64,000 nt of DNA from Owenia fusiformis (Eukaryota; Annelida; Polychaeta; Sabellida; Oweniidae). Positions 1 to 10,829 of this stretch are shown here, in pieces. The position numbers and the translations under genes were made by a program. The stretch is taken from NCBI GenBank assembly GCA_903813345.2, contig CAIIXF020000004.1, positions 23,563,985 to 23,627,984 of the forward strand, read 5' to 3'. The notes under the pieces were generated by a model. That model searched no databases. It was not told the DNA's origin and saw nothing but the letters and a program-made list of their open reading frames with translations. Position 1 is the stretch's first letter, and each line of letters starts with the position of its first letter.

Positions 1-1100
1 ACGGCATATACACACATATGCGTTCAGAGAGTGTAATAGAGTACGAATCTCTCTCAACATAACAGAAATGGAATAAACTGAACGGGAACAAGTATTTTTA
101 CTATCTCACGGAACGGAATTAAACGCTTCTGAATTAGGTCTATTCTAACGTGACTCAGCCTCTCGGGCTTTTTTGAATCATTTTAAATTCACTTTTATTT
201 TACAGTCACAGGTAGAATGTTATAATCGCACCGACATAAAGTACAATTATAAACAAGCCGCGTTTACACCTGTTACAAACTTTTCAAGACAATGTTTAAA
301 CAACATTCGGATGGGTAACTTCACATTTATAAGAGAACTTAATAAGCCAACGAGTAGATTTATGGTCTTTTTTTCCTTTCAGGGTATTTGCTTGATGTCC
401 AATTGAATATACAGAAATGTTGGAAACACTTGGAATAAGGTCACTTGAAAAATCAATCGAGAGGATAACATAAATCCCTGGGGTTCATAATAGTACACGT
501 TCACGAACAAGTTCTTTAATGTACGTCCAGCTTAACCTTATGTGCCAAACTAATCGCTTTTTTCTATTACCGAGCCTTTAAATGTACTCGGTTGGATAAC
601 GAAACTGAAAATGACATTACACTATTAAAGCATTCCCCATACAGAAATCACCTGGATCAAAGACTGGTATGCTGAAGTAAATCTCTAAACGACTTTAACA
701 AAGTAACTTTACAGAGAAACAGAGAGATGTCAAGGCCTCACATTCCTATCCTAATCAATTTGAAGTCCTTCGATCATATATTGTGACCTTTTCCTAAAAT
801 CTTTCCTAAGTTTATATCTTCATCAAGCTTAGCAAGACCTAGCTGTATGTAACTTCCCAACTATGTCATTCAAAAAAATGTTTGAAAAAGTTGCTCAAAC
901 CCATCGATCCCTCTGGCTACGGGCCTGTTAATGTAAAACAAACACATCGAAATTTGTTTTCAATGTCAGATTGCTATTAGTTCATCCACGTTAAAACCAT
1001 TTCCAAATCCCAATGAACGTTTAAATGAGTACAGTACGTTAGACTTGAACGTCAAATGCAATGAGCTCAATACTAGGCAGTCAATTTGCAAAAGATGCCT
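1..1100. other. intergenic, no gene seen
   Basis: AT-rich DNA with stop codons in all frames and no family-like peptide. The longest open stretch (173-406) has no recognisable motif and no convincing coding bias. I see nothing annotatable here. Confidence 0.6.
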
Positions 1101-1101
1101 A

Positions 1102-1260
1102 CCGGTGTAAAAGGAATTATGGTCCAAAGGGGATTATGGTCCCCTTACTGGCCCTGATTGTGGATACGATAATAAGGGAAAGAGCTGTTTTTAGGTCACC
1201 ATATAAATCAATGGAAAGTAGGACCATAATTTGATAGGACCTCCTACCCTTTTACACCGG
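1102..1260. mobile_element. MITE family A, copy 1 (TA-flanked)
   Basis: A 159-bp unit with inverted ends CCGGTGTAAAAGG / CCTTTTACACCGG, flanked on each side by TA (1100-1101 and 1261-1262). The inside repeats GGACCATAAT-like words near each end. It has no ORF. A second copy in opposite orientation lies at 57717-57889 and shares the internal GGGCCAGTAAGGG / CCCTTACTGGCCC segment. The TA duplication fits Tc1/mariner-type mobilisation; that assignment is inference. Confidence 0.8.
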
Positions 1261-1454
1261 TATTTTCTTTAAGCTAAGGTCATGGAATATTGTTGGCTTA
1301 CATTTTCTAACATTGCATAAGAATGGAAGGCAGTGCCACTTGCTGAACAATCGTAAGAGCGCAGTTATGCAAGCCATTCTTAAAGGTGATTCAGAGGTGA
1401 GGTGTTTACGTTCATAGAATGTAATCATTGCCACCATATGCACACTCAACTTAA

Positions 1455-1968
1455 GGGGGGGCAAATTTCAGGTCTGAGAAAAAACTAAAACGTGGACCAA
1501 AATTTCGAAATTTGAGGCCCATTTTCTTCAATTTTTGGCCTAAAATTGGGCCTGCCCCCAGATCTGCCAGTATTGTGTATACTCTTGTAAATAGGGAAAC
1601 TACAGATAGATTGTGTATTTTGAAACCCTTTTTTTATTTGCATAACCTGCAACGAAAAACCGGATAATGAAGGCGGAGAAGTAATTGGAATCTATTTCCC
1701 ATAGCTCCCAATAGTTTCCCTATAGGGGCTTTAACACGTTAGCCTATGGGGAAAAGGTTGCCAAACTAATGGAGGGGAGTGTATATTATCCCCAAAGGAA
1801 TCTTTGATATCATATCATATTTACAAGAGGATACACACCAGTGGCATATCTGGGGGGGGTTGGCAGGCCCAATTTTAGGTCAAAAATTGAAGAAAATTGG
1901 CCTCAAATTTCGAAATTTGGGCCCACGGTTTAGTTTTTTCTCAGACCTGAAATTTGCCCCCCCCCCCA
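1455..1968. repeat. inverted pair of a ~115-bp repeat with G/C-run ends
   Basis: The arm at 1455-1570 (starting with a G7 run, then CAAATTTCAGGTCTGAG) recurs as its reverse complement at 1843-1968, which ends in a C11 run. The arms are nearly identical apart from small changes, and the spacer (1571-1842) is unrelated. This could be two opposed copies of one short element or the ends of a single 514-bp fold-back element. There is no coding content. Confidence 0.75.
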
Positions 1969-2753
1969 ATTGTTGGTTCCAAGATACACCCCTGCATAAG
2001 AAAAATTAGCACGTGAACATAAAAAATAGTGTAAAACTGTGCAGACTTTTTAGAAGTTGACAACGAAAAAGTTGTCAAGGATACGCGTAAAAATATTCTG
2101 AATTGAAACAACTTTTGAAAAGGTTGCTATATGTTTTAGAATTCAAAAATGCGCTAAGGCATGGCAATTTCTTAGTCGTTCTCTGAATCATACAACCTCA
2201 AATGCTACTTGTCGTTTTAAACTTTTGAAATGTTAAGTTGGAAAAAATCCACTTTTACAATTGGGCAATATGTCAGAATCAAACATATGGATAAAGATTA
2301 TAAGTAAAACATGATAGTGTCGAGATGAATAATCAAAAGCCTTTCTGAGAAATCACGCGAGGGGTTTAATGCCAATTCTTTGGACTCCATAAGAAACTCT
2401 TTTAATCAAGCTCTTGTATACACGTGCAATCCCACGCTTAAGCTCGCGAATGTCACTCCCCTATTTTACAAATTTGCTTATTTTAATAAATCTGACGTAA
2501 ATAGGCTTAGATGAGATTTTGATAAAAATTTCATTGTTACATCTATGAATAGACTAACTAACAAACGCCTTATTTGTTGTACAAATGGTCAATAAGGCAT
2601 AGATCAAAACGCGTTTATAATCACGGTCAACATTTAGAAATGTCTAAAAAAGTACTGCGTCATCCAACCTAATCCGTTTCCATCGAATCGGAATTGAAAA
2701 TAATTTAATAACAAATCAAGTATCAACCAAGCAGATTAGGTATTTTAAAGATA
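1969..2753. other. intergenic, no gene seen
   Basis: AT-rich, no open frame of note, no repeat match found by eye within the window. Confidence 0.5.
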
Positions 2754-2958
2754 CTGTATAAGTGGTAATTTTGCCTAATCATTTAATTTGCCTATTTCCT
2801 AATTTTTGCCAGGTTCGGAAAATTAAATGTCGGAAATATTGTCTCTATAATGTTATCCAATGGGAGGTTTCTTGTCATTAGGAAAATTAAAATTAGGAAA
2901 ATGATGAAATTTGACCATTCGGAAAATTAACCACTAGGATTAAATATCACTTATACAG
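2754..2958. mobile_element. MITE family B, copy 1 (TA-flanked)
   Basis: A 205-bp element with inverted ends CTGTATAAGTGGTA and a partner ending CACTTATACAG, bounded by TA on both sides. The interior is rich in short GGAAAATTAA words in both orientations. A close copy is at 25711-25905. There is no transposase ORF, so it is non-autonomous. Confidence 0.85.
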
Positions 2959-3150
2959 TATACTCAAACTCGGTTACGATAGCAACAACATTGGTAAAAT
3001 TCTAAAAAATCATTGTATTCCTTTAGTCACCAGGTTTCCAAGAATGGATAGTACAAGCTATCTAACATTTCTATTATAAATGACCGCGTTGTAATGTTAC
3101 GTGGATCGTCCATACGGTACTTTGGATACATAAGTATTGTAAAGGAGTAT

Positions 3151-3360
3151 GTAAGGTATGGCAAGCCATTTTCAAAGGGCTATATCTTTGGTTCGAAGAA
3201 TAATTTAACCACAAAATCAAATGGTTCTGTTAGATCCATGTCTTATCTTCAATAAATGACATGAGGATGATAATCAAGTTGATTGGATTATCTCTTAAGC
3301 TGTCCCTAATCCACCCATCCTCACCAATTTTCCCTAATTCTGACGCAATTTTCACCACAA
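3151..3360. repeat. dispersed repeat R1, copy 1
   Basis: About 210 bp here reappears as its reverse complement at 13013-13222, with matching segments such as GGCAAGCCATTTTCAAAGGG and CTTAAGCTGTCCCTAATCC (CAGCTTAAG on the other copy). I see no terminal inverted repeats or ORF. The class is unknown. Confidence 0.8.
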
Positions 3361-3821
3361 GTGCAGGCCTTTTTAATAATTTTTAGTGCAAAGTTGTATT
3401 GAACTTTCAGACATGATTTAAACTGTAAAGGGGAAAATTTAATTATGAACCTACTTTTTAGTATTTTTTTTCGTGATTTTTTTGTATTTTTTCTGATATT
3501 ATAAGGTGCTTCATACTTATGTTATACAATTACAAAATAGAGGGCAGCTAAGTGTCATCATGAGCTTTCAACTAGCCCATGGTGTCATAAATGATTTGTT
3601 TGTTACGCTGTTTCAAACACTCGGATAGTGACTTACTCAGCCTTATGAATTGCCTTAATCCTGTATTTTACCTTGTATTGTTTGTGTATAAAACAGTTGT
3701 GTCATTCACGTAGAGCTATTTATATGCTGAATAGTTATACATGTGCCTGGTTTTGGCTATTCAACCTAGACTCTTTGTTTGGGCAGGCTGAAATGAATAA
3801 GTGTGAAAATAAAATGAATTA

Positions 3822-3900
3822 CAGGGTGAGGCAAAAAATGTCATCCAAAGAAATGTTATTAACTCATTCATCCAGTATGAGCTGAAATCATATTTTTAGT
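3822..3900. mobile_element. mariner-like terminal sequence, one end only
   Basis: ACAGGGTGAGGCAAAAAATG here resembles the ends at 21316, 50512 and 63286 (consensus ACAGGGTGRKCCAAAAA). The following ~50 bases (AAATGTTATTAACTCATTCATC) parallel those at 21316 and 50512. No partner end is clear, so this looks like a decayed fragment. Confidence 0.5.
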
Positions 3901-5632
3901 TAATCTTTTTGTATTTAACCATGTTTTATGGGTCCATTCCTCAAGGTCACAATTCTATGGCCATTCTACAAATTTCAGCCTCGTCCCTTCAGGCAGACCT
4001 GCACTGGTCGGTTGAGAATGTAAGGTCACTGTCAGAGAAATTGTTCTCCTACTTGTTGTAGGGGTTGACATTATCTCAGAGATAGCCCGTAGTCATGAGA
4101 TGAGGCTGGCAATTTGGACCATGTTTCGTTTTAATGCTATCTGAGGTATGAATACAGTTATAGTATCCGTAGATGTGAAATTCGTCTAGTCAAAGATAGA
4201 TAGATATAGAGTCATAAAATAAAGCCAGACTTGTTAATTGTAGTTTTTCATTGATTGTCAAAATAGCGCCATTCAAAGGACTTTTCAAAAGAGAAAATCC
4301 ATTCTAAATAAGTTTTAAATAAGTTTTAAATATGTCAGGGTATTCTATGTATCATTTTATTTAATCACAGCATGAGTAAAGATAATTGTAGTCTCAGAAA
4401 TCGTAAATTCACCCCAACACACGACAGTGTAATTTGTGCTGTTGTGCTTAACAGTAGATGATGATTCCATATTGAATAGGGGAGCAATCTTAATGTTGCA
4501 ATATACGTGTAGGTGACAGCAAATAAAAAACGTTTTAGTGTATATTGGTTCTATAGTGAACGAGCATTTCAATTAGGCATTTTTATCGAGGATAAAATAG
4601 CAAAGGTAAACAATTTTGCAATTCTGGCCTTATTTATGACTAGAAAAAGTGCATTAAAAGTGCATTAAAAGTGCATTAATGCACCTACAATTCATATAAT
4701 CTGAATAATCTGAAACGTTAGAATTAAACTCTTCAAGAATATACCATGTCCCAAGTACGCGGGTACGTGGGTACGAGGTATAAGGTTTTTCATACAAAGC
4801 CCGAAGTATTGACTGAGGGAATAGAGTGATCGAGTGACAATATCATAATTACACAAGGCAATATACCTATTGTCAAAGGGTAAAACCCATAGCATTAAAC
4901 TGTTTATTCCATAAAATCCCAATCAGCAAAAACAATCCAATAAAAGGAACAGGGGCGTTTATTGGCAAATACCCCTATGGTCAAAATAAATAATTCTTAG
5001 GTGTAAAATGAAGAATAGAATGTTATATAACTCTTTGGAAAATATTAAAGTGCTCGGGCACATATAGGCTGAGATAGGGGCCATTTACACTGGCATGTAG
5101 CGGCCCTGATATCGATAAATTCTACACGCAATATAACCCGATTTTAGATGCTTGGTTAAAACTTTACACGAAAAAGCCTCGATATCCGGGCATTTACTCT
5201 TACACTGAACTGAAAATAGCATCGTCTAAACGTGTATGTCTTGGCTTCCGGGTAAGTTTATCAACATTTATACTCAATTGAAAGAGCAGTCGTGCATATA
5301 TCGTGTACCAGTTTGATTGTTTTATATGTGTGTGTATTTATAATATGATAGTCTAGTAATACCGTGTCGTTAGAACAAGTGCTAGATATCGAACTGATGA
5401 CCTGAAATTAGATTATTGGACTGATCGCGCATCTGATATTAGATGATTAATTTGCATTGAATCTGATATTAACTTGCGACCCAATACTACAGTAAATACC
5501 ATGATTTTACATTAGAATGATAACACGGCCTCATATTCTAATTCATTATACGTCCATTGCAGGCCAAAAATGTTTCAATGGGGATATTGTAATGCACACG
5601 AGAATACATTCGATTCGTATATATTGACACCC
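3901..5632. other. intergenic, no gene seen
   Basis: No coding exon recognised. It contains a small direct triplication of AAAAGTGCATT around 4648-4682. Otherwise it appears unique within the window. Confidence 0.5.
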
Positions 5633-5711
5633 CAGTTGTCCGAAACCCAGTTGTCCGAAACCCAGTTGTCCGAAACCCAATTCCCCGAAACCCAGTTGTC
5701 CGAAACCCATT
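5633..5711. repeat. minisatellite of GTTGTCCGAAACCCA-type units, array 1
   Basis: About five head-to-tail units of 15-16 bp (CAGTTGTCCGAAACC), one diverged to CAATTCCCCGAAACC. The same unit in opposite orientation forms array 2 at 6730-6816. Open frames across this block only reflect the repeat (peptide GFRTT or QLGFG repeats) and are not genes. Confidence 0.85.
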
Positions 5712-6729
5712 AGGCTTACTCCGAAAAATAAAGTCATAATTTACCAGAGAAAGGGGGGGGGGGCGTAGCTTACTTAAGCTTACGTCAGTTTCATGCCATG
5801 TATTTGGCCAAATTAATGGCATGGACGCATTCTGATATTCATAGATCTCTCTCTCACTTTGAATTGCATCCATTGCATGGCGTTACCAGAATGGCAGGAA
5901 CGGGAGATTTATTTTACATTGTGATTCTAAAAAAGGTTATTAAAACACAATATATATTACGGAACAGTTTATCTTATCTTCTTCAATCTCTTTTATATAG
6001 GCAAAATAAAATGAAACATTTTGAAACAGATAAAATAAGGTATAGAACTTTAAGAATAAAACAGTATACAAATTACGTTGTCAAAATATTTCGTCGCATT
6101 TAATTTCTTAGTCTCAGTCTCTTATCAAATCGTAAAAGAATAAAACATTCTAAACTTAATCACTTGGGATTTATGTTTCGGCATTCGTTTCAGGCATTTG
6201 TTTTTTATGTTCTTCTCCTGAAATGTATTTGTTTGACAATAATCAGAGAAAGTGCGTATACGTATAAATATGCCACGCAAACAAACGGGTGTGACTTCAA
6301 TTTCTTGTCTGTCTGAGGACGTATTGGGAACGAGGTAGAATTAAAGAATTCTTATGAACAAATGTATTGGATAAGTTAATTTCTGATGGATCTGGATAAA
6401 ATATATTTCAAAACTGTCAACACTAGATAACTTCATTTAGGCAGATACAGTATCTTGATATATTTGGCTATCATGCGTTTAAAATACGTTCCTAAAACTA
6501 TGAAGACGTTGGGTGAGAAATATTGCTATTGTACGTTCGAAAAGTATTTGGTTGTATTTTGTAGTTCTCAAGTTACCCATGAACTTTCGTGGGCTAATTA
6601 ACGTCTTGACTCAGCATATTTAGCCTAATTTTGCAATGATGTCAACGTGATTCAAATGTTATGCTGTCGTGATTCGCAGAGGTTGCGACAAGATTCGTTT
6701 TAAGAAATTGTATTTTTTGATAAGATCCC
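5712..6729. other. spacer between two opposed minisatellite arrays
   Basis: No gene recognised. A G11 run lies at 5753-5763. The segment could be the interior of a larger element whose ends carry the opposed arrays, but I see no sharp termini. Confidence 0.45.
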
Positions 6730-6816
6730 CTAATTTTCGGAGAACTTGGTTTCAGACAACTAGGTTTCGAAGAATTGAGTTTCGGACAACTGGGTTTCGG
6801 ACAACTGGATTGACTC
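6730..6816. repeat. minisatellite array 2, opposite orientation to 5633-5711
   Basis: Units of GGGTTTCGGACAACT type, more diverged at the left end (GGTTTCAGACAACTA, GGTTTCGAAGAATTG). They are the reverse complement of the array at 5633-5711. Confidence 0.8.
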
Positions 6817-6915
6817 CTATGAGGGTTGATCATACATCAATTGAACATGGAGATTTTCCTGTACACTTTTCCCAAACATGTGGAATAGACTAGATGCGAG
6901 TAGAAATTATCTTGA

Positions 6916-7169
6916 TTTATCCTATGCCAAGTAGGGTTTTAGGGAGATAAGTTGGTAAGATATATCCCGTATCCTGATTTTGAGGTTTCCATATCAAGAA
7001 CCTCCATATCTCCCGTCATATCTCCCGCTTCGGTGCATATCTTCCCGCTTCGGGTCGTATCTTCCCGCTTCCAAAAAAGTGGAAATGCAATAAAATGACT
7101 TTGCATATGAATGATTTGTTTATTTTTTACACCTTGTGCTACTTAAAACTCTACTTGGTATAGGATAAA
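6916..7169. mobile_element. 254-bp inverted-repeat element
   Basis: 26-bp terminal arms at 6916-6941 and 7144-7169 (outer part TTTATCCTATGCCAAGTAG, partner CTACTTGGTATAGGATAAA). The interior carries repeated CATATCTCCCGCTTC / CGTATCTTCCCGCTTC words. No ORF. It abuts the next fold-back element within a few bases. Confidence 0.7.
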
Positions 7170-7174
7170 GCAGT

Positions 7175-7283
7175 TATGTACGGTCGGTTTGGATATTGGG
7201 TTCATATGTCCCTACGGTCCCTCAGGTAGATATGCATATCTCCCTCTGGAAAAACCCCGCATCCAAAACCTCCCAGTACATAA
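7175..7283. mobile_element. fold-back element family F, copy 1
   Basis: The ends GTTATGTACGGTCGGTTTGG and CCAAAACCTCCCAGTACATAAC form imperfect inverted arms. The same ends bound the cleaner hairpin at 10687-10829 (GTTATGCAATTGGAGGTTTTGG). The interior holds GGTCCCTCAGG / CCCTCTGG-like palindromic words. Confidence 0.65.
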
Positions 7284-7297
7284 CCCGTATTTATCCC

Positions 7298-7500
7298 ATG
7301 GTTACAAGGATATAGATCGAATATCACGTGAAGATATAATTGATACGTGGATGAAGATATCATATTTTAGCAAACAATTCCCAAATCATCGAATATCACT
7401 TTTGAAACCATCGAATATCACTTTTTGAAAGGTGATATTCGATGGTTTCAAATTGATATTCGATGGTTTCAAAAGTGATATTCGATGGTTTTGATTTTTT
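7298..7500. repeat. repeat with GATATTCGATGGTTTCAAAA units, inverted partner at 10166-10299
   Basis: From 7298 the sequence (CCCATGGTTACAAGGATATA, then ATAGATCGAATATCAC) matches the reverse complement of 10166-10299. Its right part (7395-7490) is itself a palindrome of ~22-bp units, ATCGAATATCACTTTTGAAA then the inverse. The two copies flank the LINE and two hairpins. Confidence 0.75.
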
Positions 7501-7529
7501 CAATTTTTTTTATTAATTCAGCAAAACGA

Positions 7530-9380
7530 TTGTTTATGAATACCTAGCAAGAGCTCAAAAAGTTCAATCATCTATTTATCTCAAAAAGACCTCAAAAACT
7601 GAGCTTGAATTAGAAATATGTCTTCTAAAATCTTCCTCGCCTGGACCTGATGGGATTCTACCATCACTTATTAAGTCTGTAAGACAGTTTTTAATTGATC
7701 CGCTCTTGTATATATTTAACTTATCTTTTAAATCTTGTATTTTCCCAGACGCCCTCAAATTGGCCAAAGTAACACCTGTATTTAAAAAAGGAGTCACTAC
7801 AAATCCTTCGAACTATAGACCAATTTCAGTTTTATCGTAATTTTCTAAATTGTTAGAAAAGCTCATGCACGCCAAACTCACTGGTTTTTTAGAACGTTTT
7901 GAAATTATTTTTACTTATCAATTTGGATTTCAGAAATTCAACTCTACCTACATGGCCATTTTATATTTCATTGACCAAATTCGAAAATCAACTGATTTGG
8001 GGAAAACGAGCATTGGCATAACATTAGATTTTTCCAAGGCCTTTGACACTATTAATCATGACATTTTGATAAAAAACTTGAATATTATGGCATCAGAGGA
8101 ATAGCTAAGTCCTGGTTTGAAAGTTATTTAAAAGACTGCAAACAATATGTCACCATTAACAATTATGAATATAAACAATCATCTCTAAATTGTGGTGTTC
8201 CGCAGGGCTCGGTACTTGGACCACTATTATTTATTCTTTACATAAATGATCTGCCTTTTGTTGACCCTAATCTAAAATTTATTATGTTTGCTGATGACAC
8301 CAATCTTCTTGATAGTGATTATGATTTAAATGAACTTATGACTAGAACTAATGCAAACTTGAATTCAATAGATGACTGGATAAAAGCAAACAAACTTTCA
8401 CTTAATATTGGCAAAACCAATGCTATTCTATTTGGACCCCAAAAAGATCAAACAAATCTGAATCTCAAAATACGCAATGAGAACATAAATTTCCGGGATA
8501 AAATTGACTTTCTTGGAATTATTATTGATAAAAACTTGAAATTTAAAGAGCACATAAAATCTATTGAAACAAAGATTTCTCGCGCCATTGGTTCTCTTTA
8601 TCACATTAAACATCTACTTCAAATAGACAGTTTCAAAACAATTTACTACTCATTGATACACTCTCAATTAAATTATTGCAACATAATCTGGGGTAACACA
8701 TTTAAATCATTTTATGATCGTCTACATAAACTGCAGAAACAATTCTTAAGGCTAGCTTTAAATAAGGATAGACCTTCTCACTCCGCTCCCTTATTTGAAG
8801 ATCTTAACATATTAAATATTTTTGATGTCAACAGATATTGTACTGGTCAGTTCATGTACAAAATCTTTAATAAGCACCCCAGTCTTCCAAAAAATCTATT
8901 TCAAGACTTGTTTGATATCAACATTAATATTCATCATCATTACACAAGACAATTGCATTATTTTCATATCCCTAAATGCTCTAAACTTTCCCTTCGCTAT
9001 CTAGGTCCTAATCTTTAGAATGCTCTACCACATGATATTAAAAAATGCTCCACTCTAAATATTTTCAAATCTTCATATAAAAAACTACTCATCTATCGAT
9101 AATGTATAATACCAATATCATACTATACTGTTGATTTTATACTGATACCTGATTTTTGTAACATTTTTACATTGTACATCCTTAGATTAATTGTTAATAC
9201 CATTTTTATATACCTACATGTAACATAATATAAGTGTTTTCTTTTATATGTAGTCTAGATGTCATTTTAATGATTTCTGTTAGACCGCAACATATACCCA
9301 CTAGGGTGTCTAGCGGCTTGTTTTTATAGTGTATATTATATAAGAATTATGAAATAAATTGAATTGAATTGAATTGAATT
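7530..9380 (+). mobile_element. 5'-truncated non-LTR retrotransposon (CR1/L2-type LINE)
   Basis: A fragment of a Jockey-superfamily LINE. It starts inside the reverse transcriptase region, so the endonuclease domain and 5' UTR are missing, which is the usual result of incomplete target-primed reverse transcription. The 3' end is sharp: after a ~250-bp 3' UTR the element finishes with a GAATT-type pentamer tail (about 9356-9380), as in CR1/L2-like families that end in short tandem repeats rather than poly(A). The coding part is described in the overlapping pseudogene entry. It sits within a cluster of fold-back elements whose copies are found on both sides. The exact 5' junction (about 7500-7530) is uncertain. 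Confidence 0.88.
7577..9102 (+). pseudogene. LINE reverse transcriptase, inactivated
   Basis: The translated region shows the RT signature blocks in order: SPGPDG near 7635, NYRPISVLS at about 7811-7837, the first catalytic block LDFSKAFDTINH near 8023-8060, GVPQGSVLGPLLF near 8192-8231, and the FADD catalytic box at 8287-8298. A thumb/C-terminal region continues to a stop at 9100-9102. Three lesions disable it: an in-frame TAA at 7838-7840 just after the NYRPISVLS block, a frameshift close to 8083, and a TAG at 9016-9018 in a normally conserved C-terminal stretch. It therefore cannot encode an active enzyme. The family call rests on motif recognition and would be sharpened by an RT phylogeny. 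Confidence 0.9.
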
Positions 9381-9581
9381 ATATATTTATTATATATTTT
9401 TATTTTTTGGGATCCTGTTTTTACGGCGTTCGCATTAAATACAAACCACTCTGTTACGTCACGTATATGACGTTCGTTGAATTATCGCAATCAAAATGTC
9501 AGACGAAATGGAATTTCCATTACAATTTATCTGACTATTCAATGTTCGCTGGATAATAATTCCCAATGGGATAAACGGACA

Positions 9582-9714
9582 ATCCTATAGTTTTTCAAAA
9601 ATATCACTTATATCCGCTCATGGATATCAGTATCTTCACTCATTCGCTGCGCTCACTCGCGAAGATATCAATATCCACTCATGGATATAAGTGATATTTC
9701 AGAGCCATAGGATA
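9582..9714. mobile_element. hairpin family H, copy 1
   Basis: Inverted arms run from ATCCTATAG (9582) through ATATCACTTATATCC to the mirrored GGATATAAGTGATAT and CCATAGGAT (about 9713). The loop is CATTCGCTGCGCTCACTCG (about 9641-9659), a GC-rich word that recurs at the tips of two other hairpins (10011-10152 and 62764-62899). No ORF. Confidence 0.8.
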
Positions 9715-10010
9715 TTCCTATATTATTCCATAGTTAGCATGATATCCATAGGATAAAATGTCAAAATAAAAACGGTATTTTTGAAATCAGTGGTAAAATA
9801 TGATATTTTTGGCTAATTTTCACTTAACCATAGCATACGGTGTTTTAGCCATGACATGCGGCGCCGTATGCCATGGTTAATGGATTTTTGCTACTTCAGA
9901 CTCAAAACGAGGCTAAGTGTCAATATCGCCGTATCGTTTGGAAAATTCGTTTTAGATAACTTAATTCCCGAAGATTCTGATGATGACTTTAACTATGGAA
10001 TATAAAGAAC

Positions 10011-10152
10011 ATCCTATGATTTACTCGTGATATGATTTTAATCCACTCATGGATGTTGATACATGTATCTGCACTCTCTCGCTACGCTCACTCGTGCAGA
10101 TATCATATCCATTCGTGGATAAAAATCATATCACTCATAAATCATAGGATAT
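10011..10152. mobile_element. hairpin family H, copy 2
   Basis: The outer ends ATCCTATGAT / ATCATAGGAT pair, as do GTGATATGATTTTAATCCA and TGGATAAAAATCATATCAC. The loop TCTCGCTACGCTCACTCG is a variant of the loop in copies 1 and 3. It lies ~300 bp from copy 1. Confidence 0.8.
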
Positions 10153-10165
10153 CCTCTATTTAAGA

Positions 10166-10299
10166 TGTGATATTCGATAGTTTAAAAGTGATATTCGATG
10201 GTTTGTAAATTGTTTGATAAAATATGATATCTTGATCCACATATCAAATATATCATCATGTGATATTCGATCTATATCCTCCTTGCAACCATGGGATAA
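10166..10299. repeat. inverted partner of 7298-7430
   Basis: The reverse complement of this block reproduces 7298-7430, including GGATATAGATCGAATATCAC and the GATATTCGATGGTTT units. Together they form opposed copies ~2.9 kb apart around the LINE. Confidence 0.75.
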
Positions 10300-10686
10300 A
10301 GCTTTACGTCCCGCTCCAAGCGGGCAGATGTAGTATATCTGCCCGCTACGTCATACTCGCCGCTTGCATATTTGTTCATAATTTGTAACGTTCGCGGAAT
10401 GACTGTAAACGGCAATGGAGAAAACGCAGACAATCAGGGTCTGTTTGATAGTTAAAAAAAGGGAAAGGGCATCCACTTTATCAATAAAAAATTCGAGAAA
10501 ATAAATATGGGATTATTTGAGAGAACATGAAAATCCGCACACGGCCAAGAAAACAAAACTGGACATGAATATTCTAAAATATTTCCACGATTTAACAATG
10601 TGAACCAGATGACCAAGATTGGTATGGGATAAACATATTATCATATAGTCAGGATATTGGGATTATCCCTTGGCCAATATATAGGG
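10300..10686. other. intergenic, no gene seen
   Basis: It contains a short GC-rich palindrome around 10320-10350 (CAAGCGGGCAGATG ... CATCTGCCCGC-like). Nothing else is recognisable. Confidence 0.45.
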
Positions 10687-10829
10687 GTTATGCAATTGGA
10701 GGTTTTGGATACAGGGAATATCCCGAGGGATATACAATATATCTTCCCGAGGGACCGAAGGGACCAAGGGAAGACATATTATATATCCCTCGGGATATTC
10801 CCTGTATCCAAAACCTCCAAGTGCATAAC
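10687..10829. mobile_element. fold-back element family F, copy 2 (near-perfect hairpin)
   Basis: 54-bp arms at 10687-10740 and 10776-10829 are almost perfectly complementary (GTTATGCAATTGGAGGTTTT / AAAACCTCCAAGTGCATAAC). The 35-bp loop contains GGGACCGAAGGGACCAAGGG. A diverged copy is at 7175-7283. Open frames on both strands across it are a consequence of the palindrome. Confidence 0.88.

Noticed and set aside
5538-5873. 111-codon minus-strand open frame with GFRTT repeats
   Set aside because: Caused by the 15-bp minisatellite.
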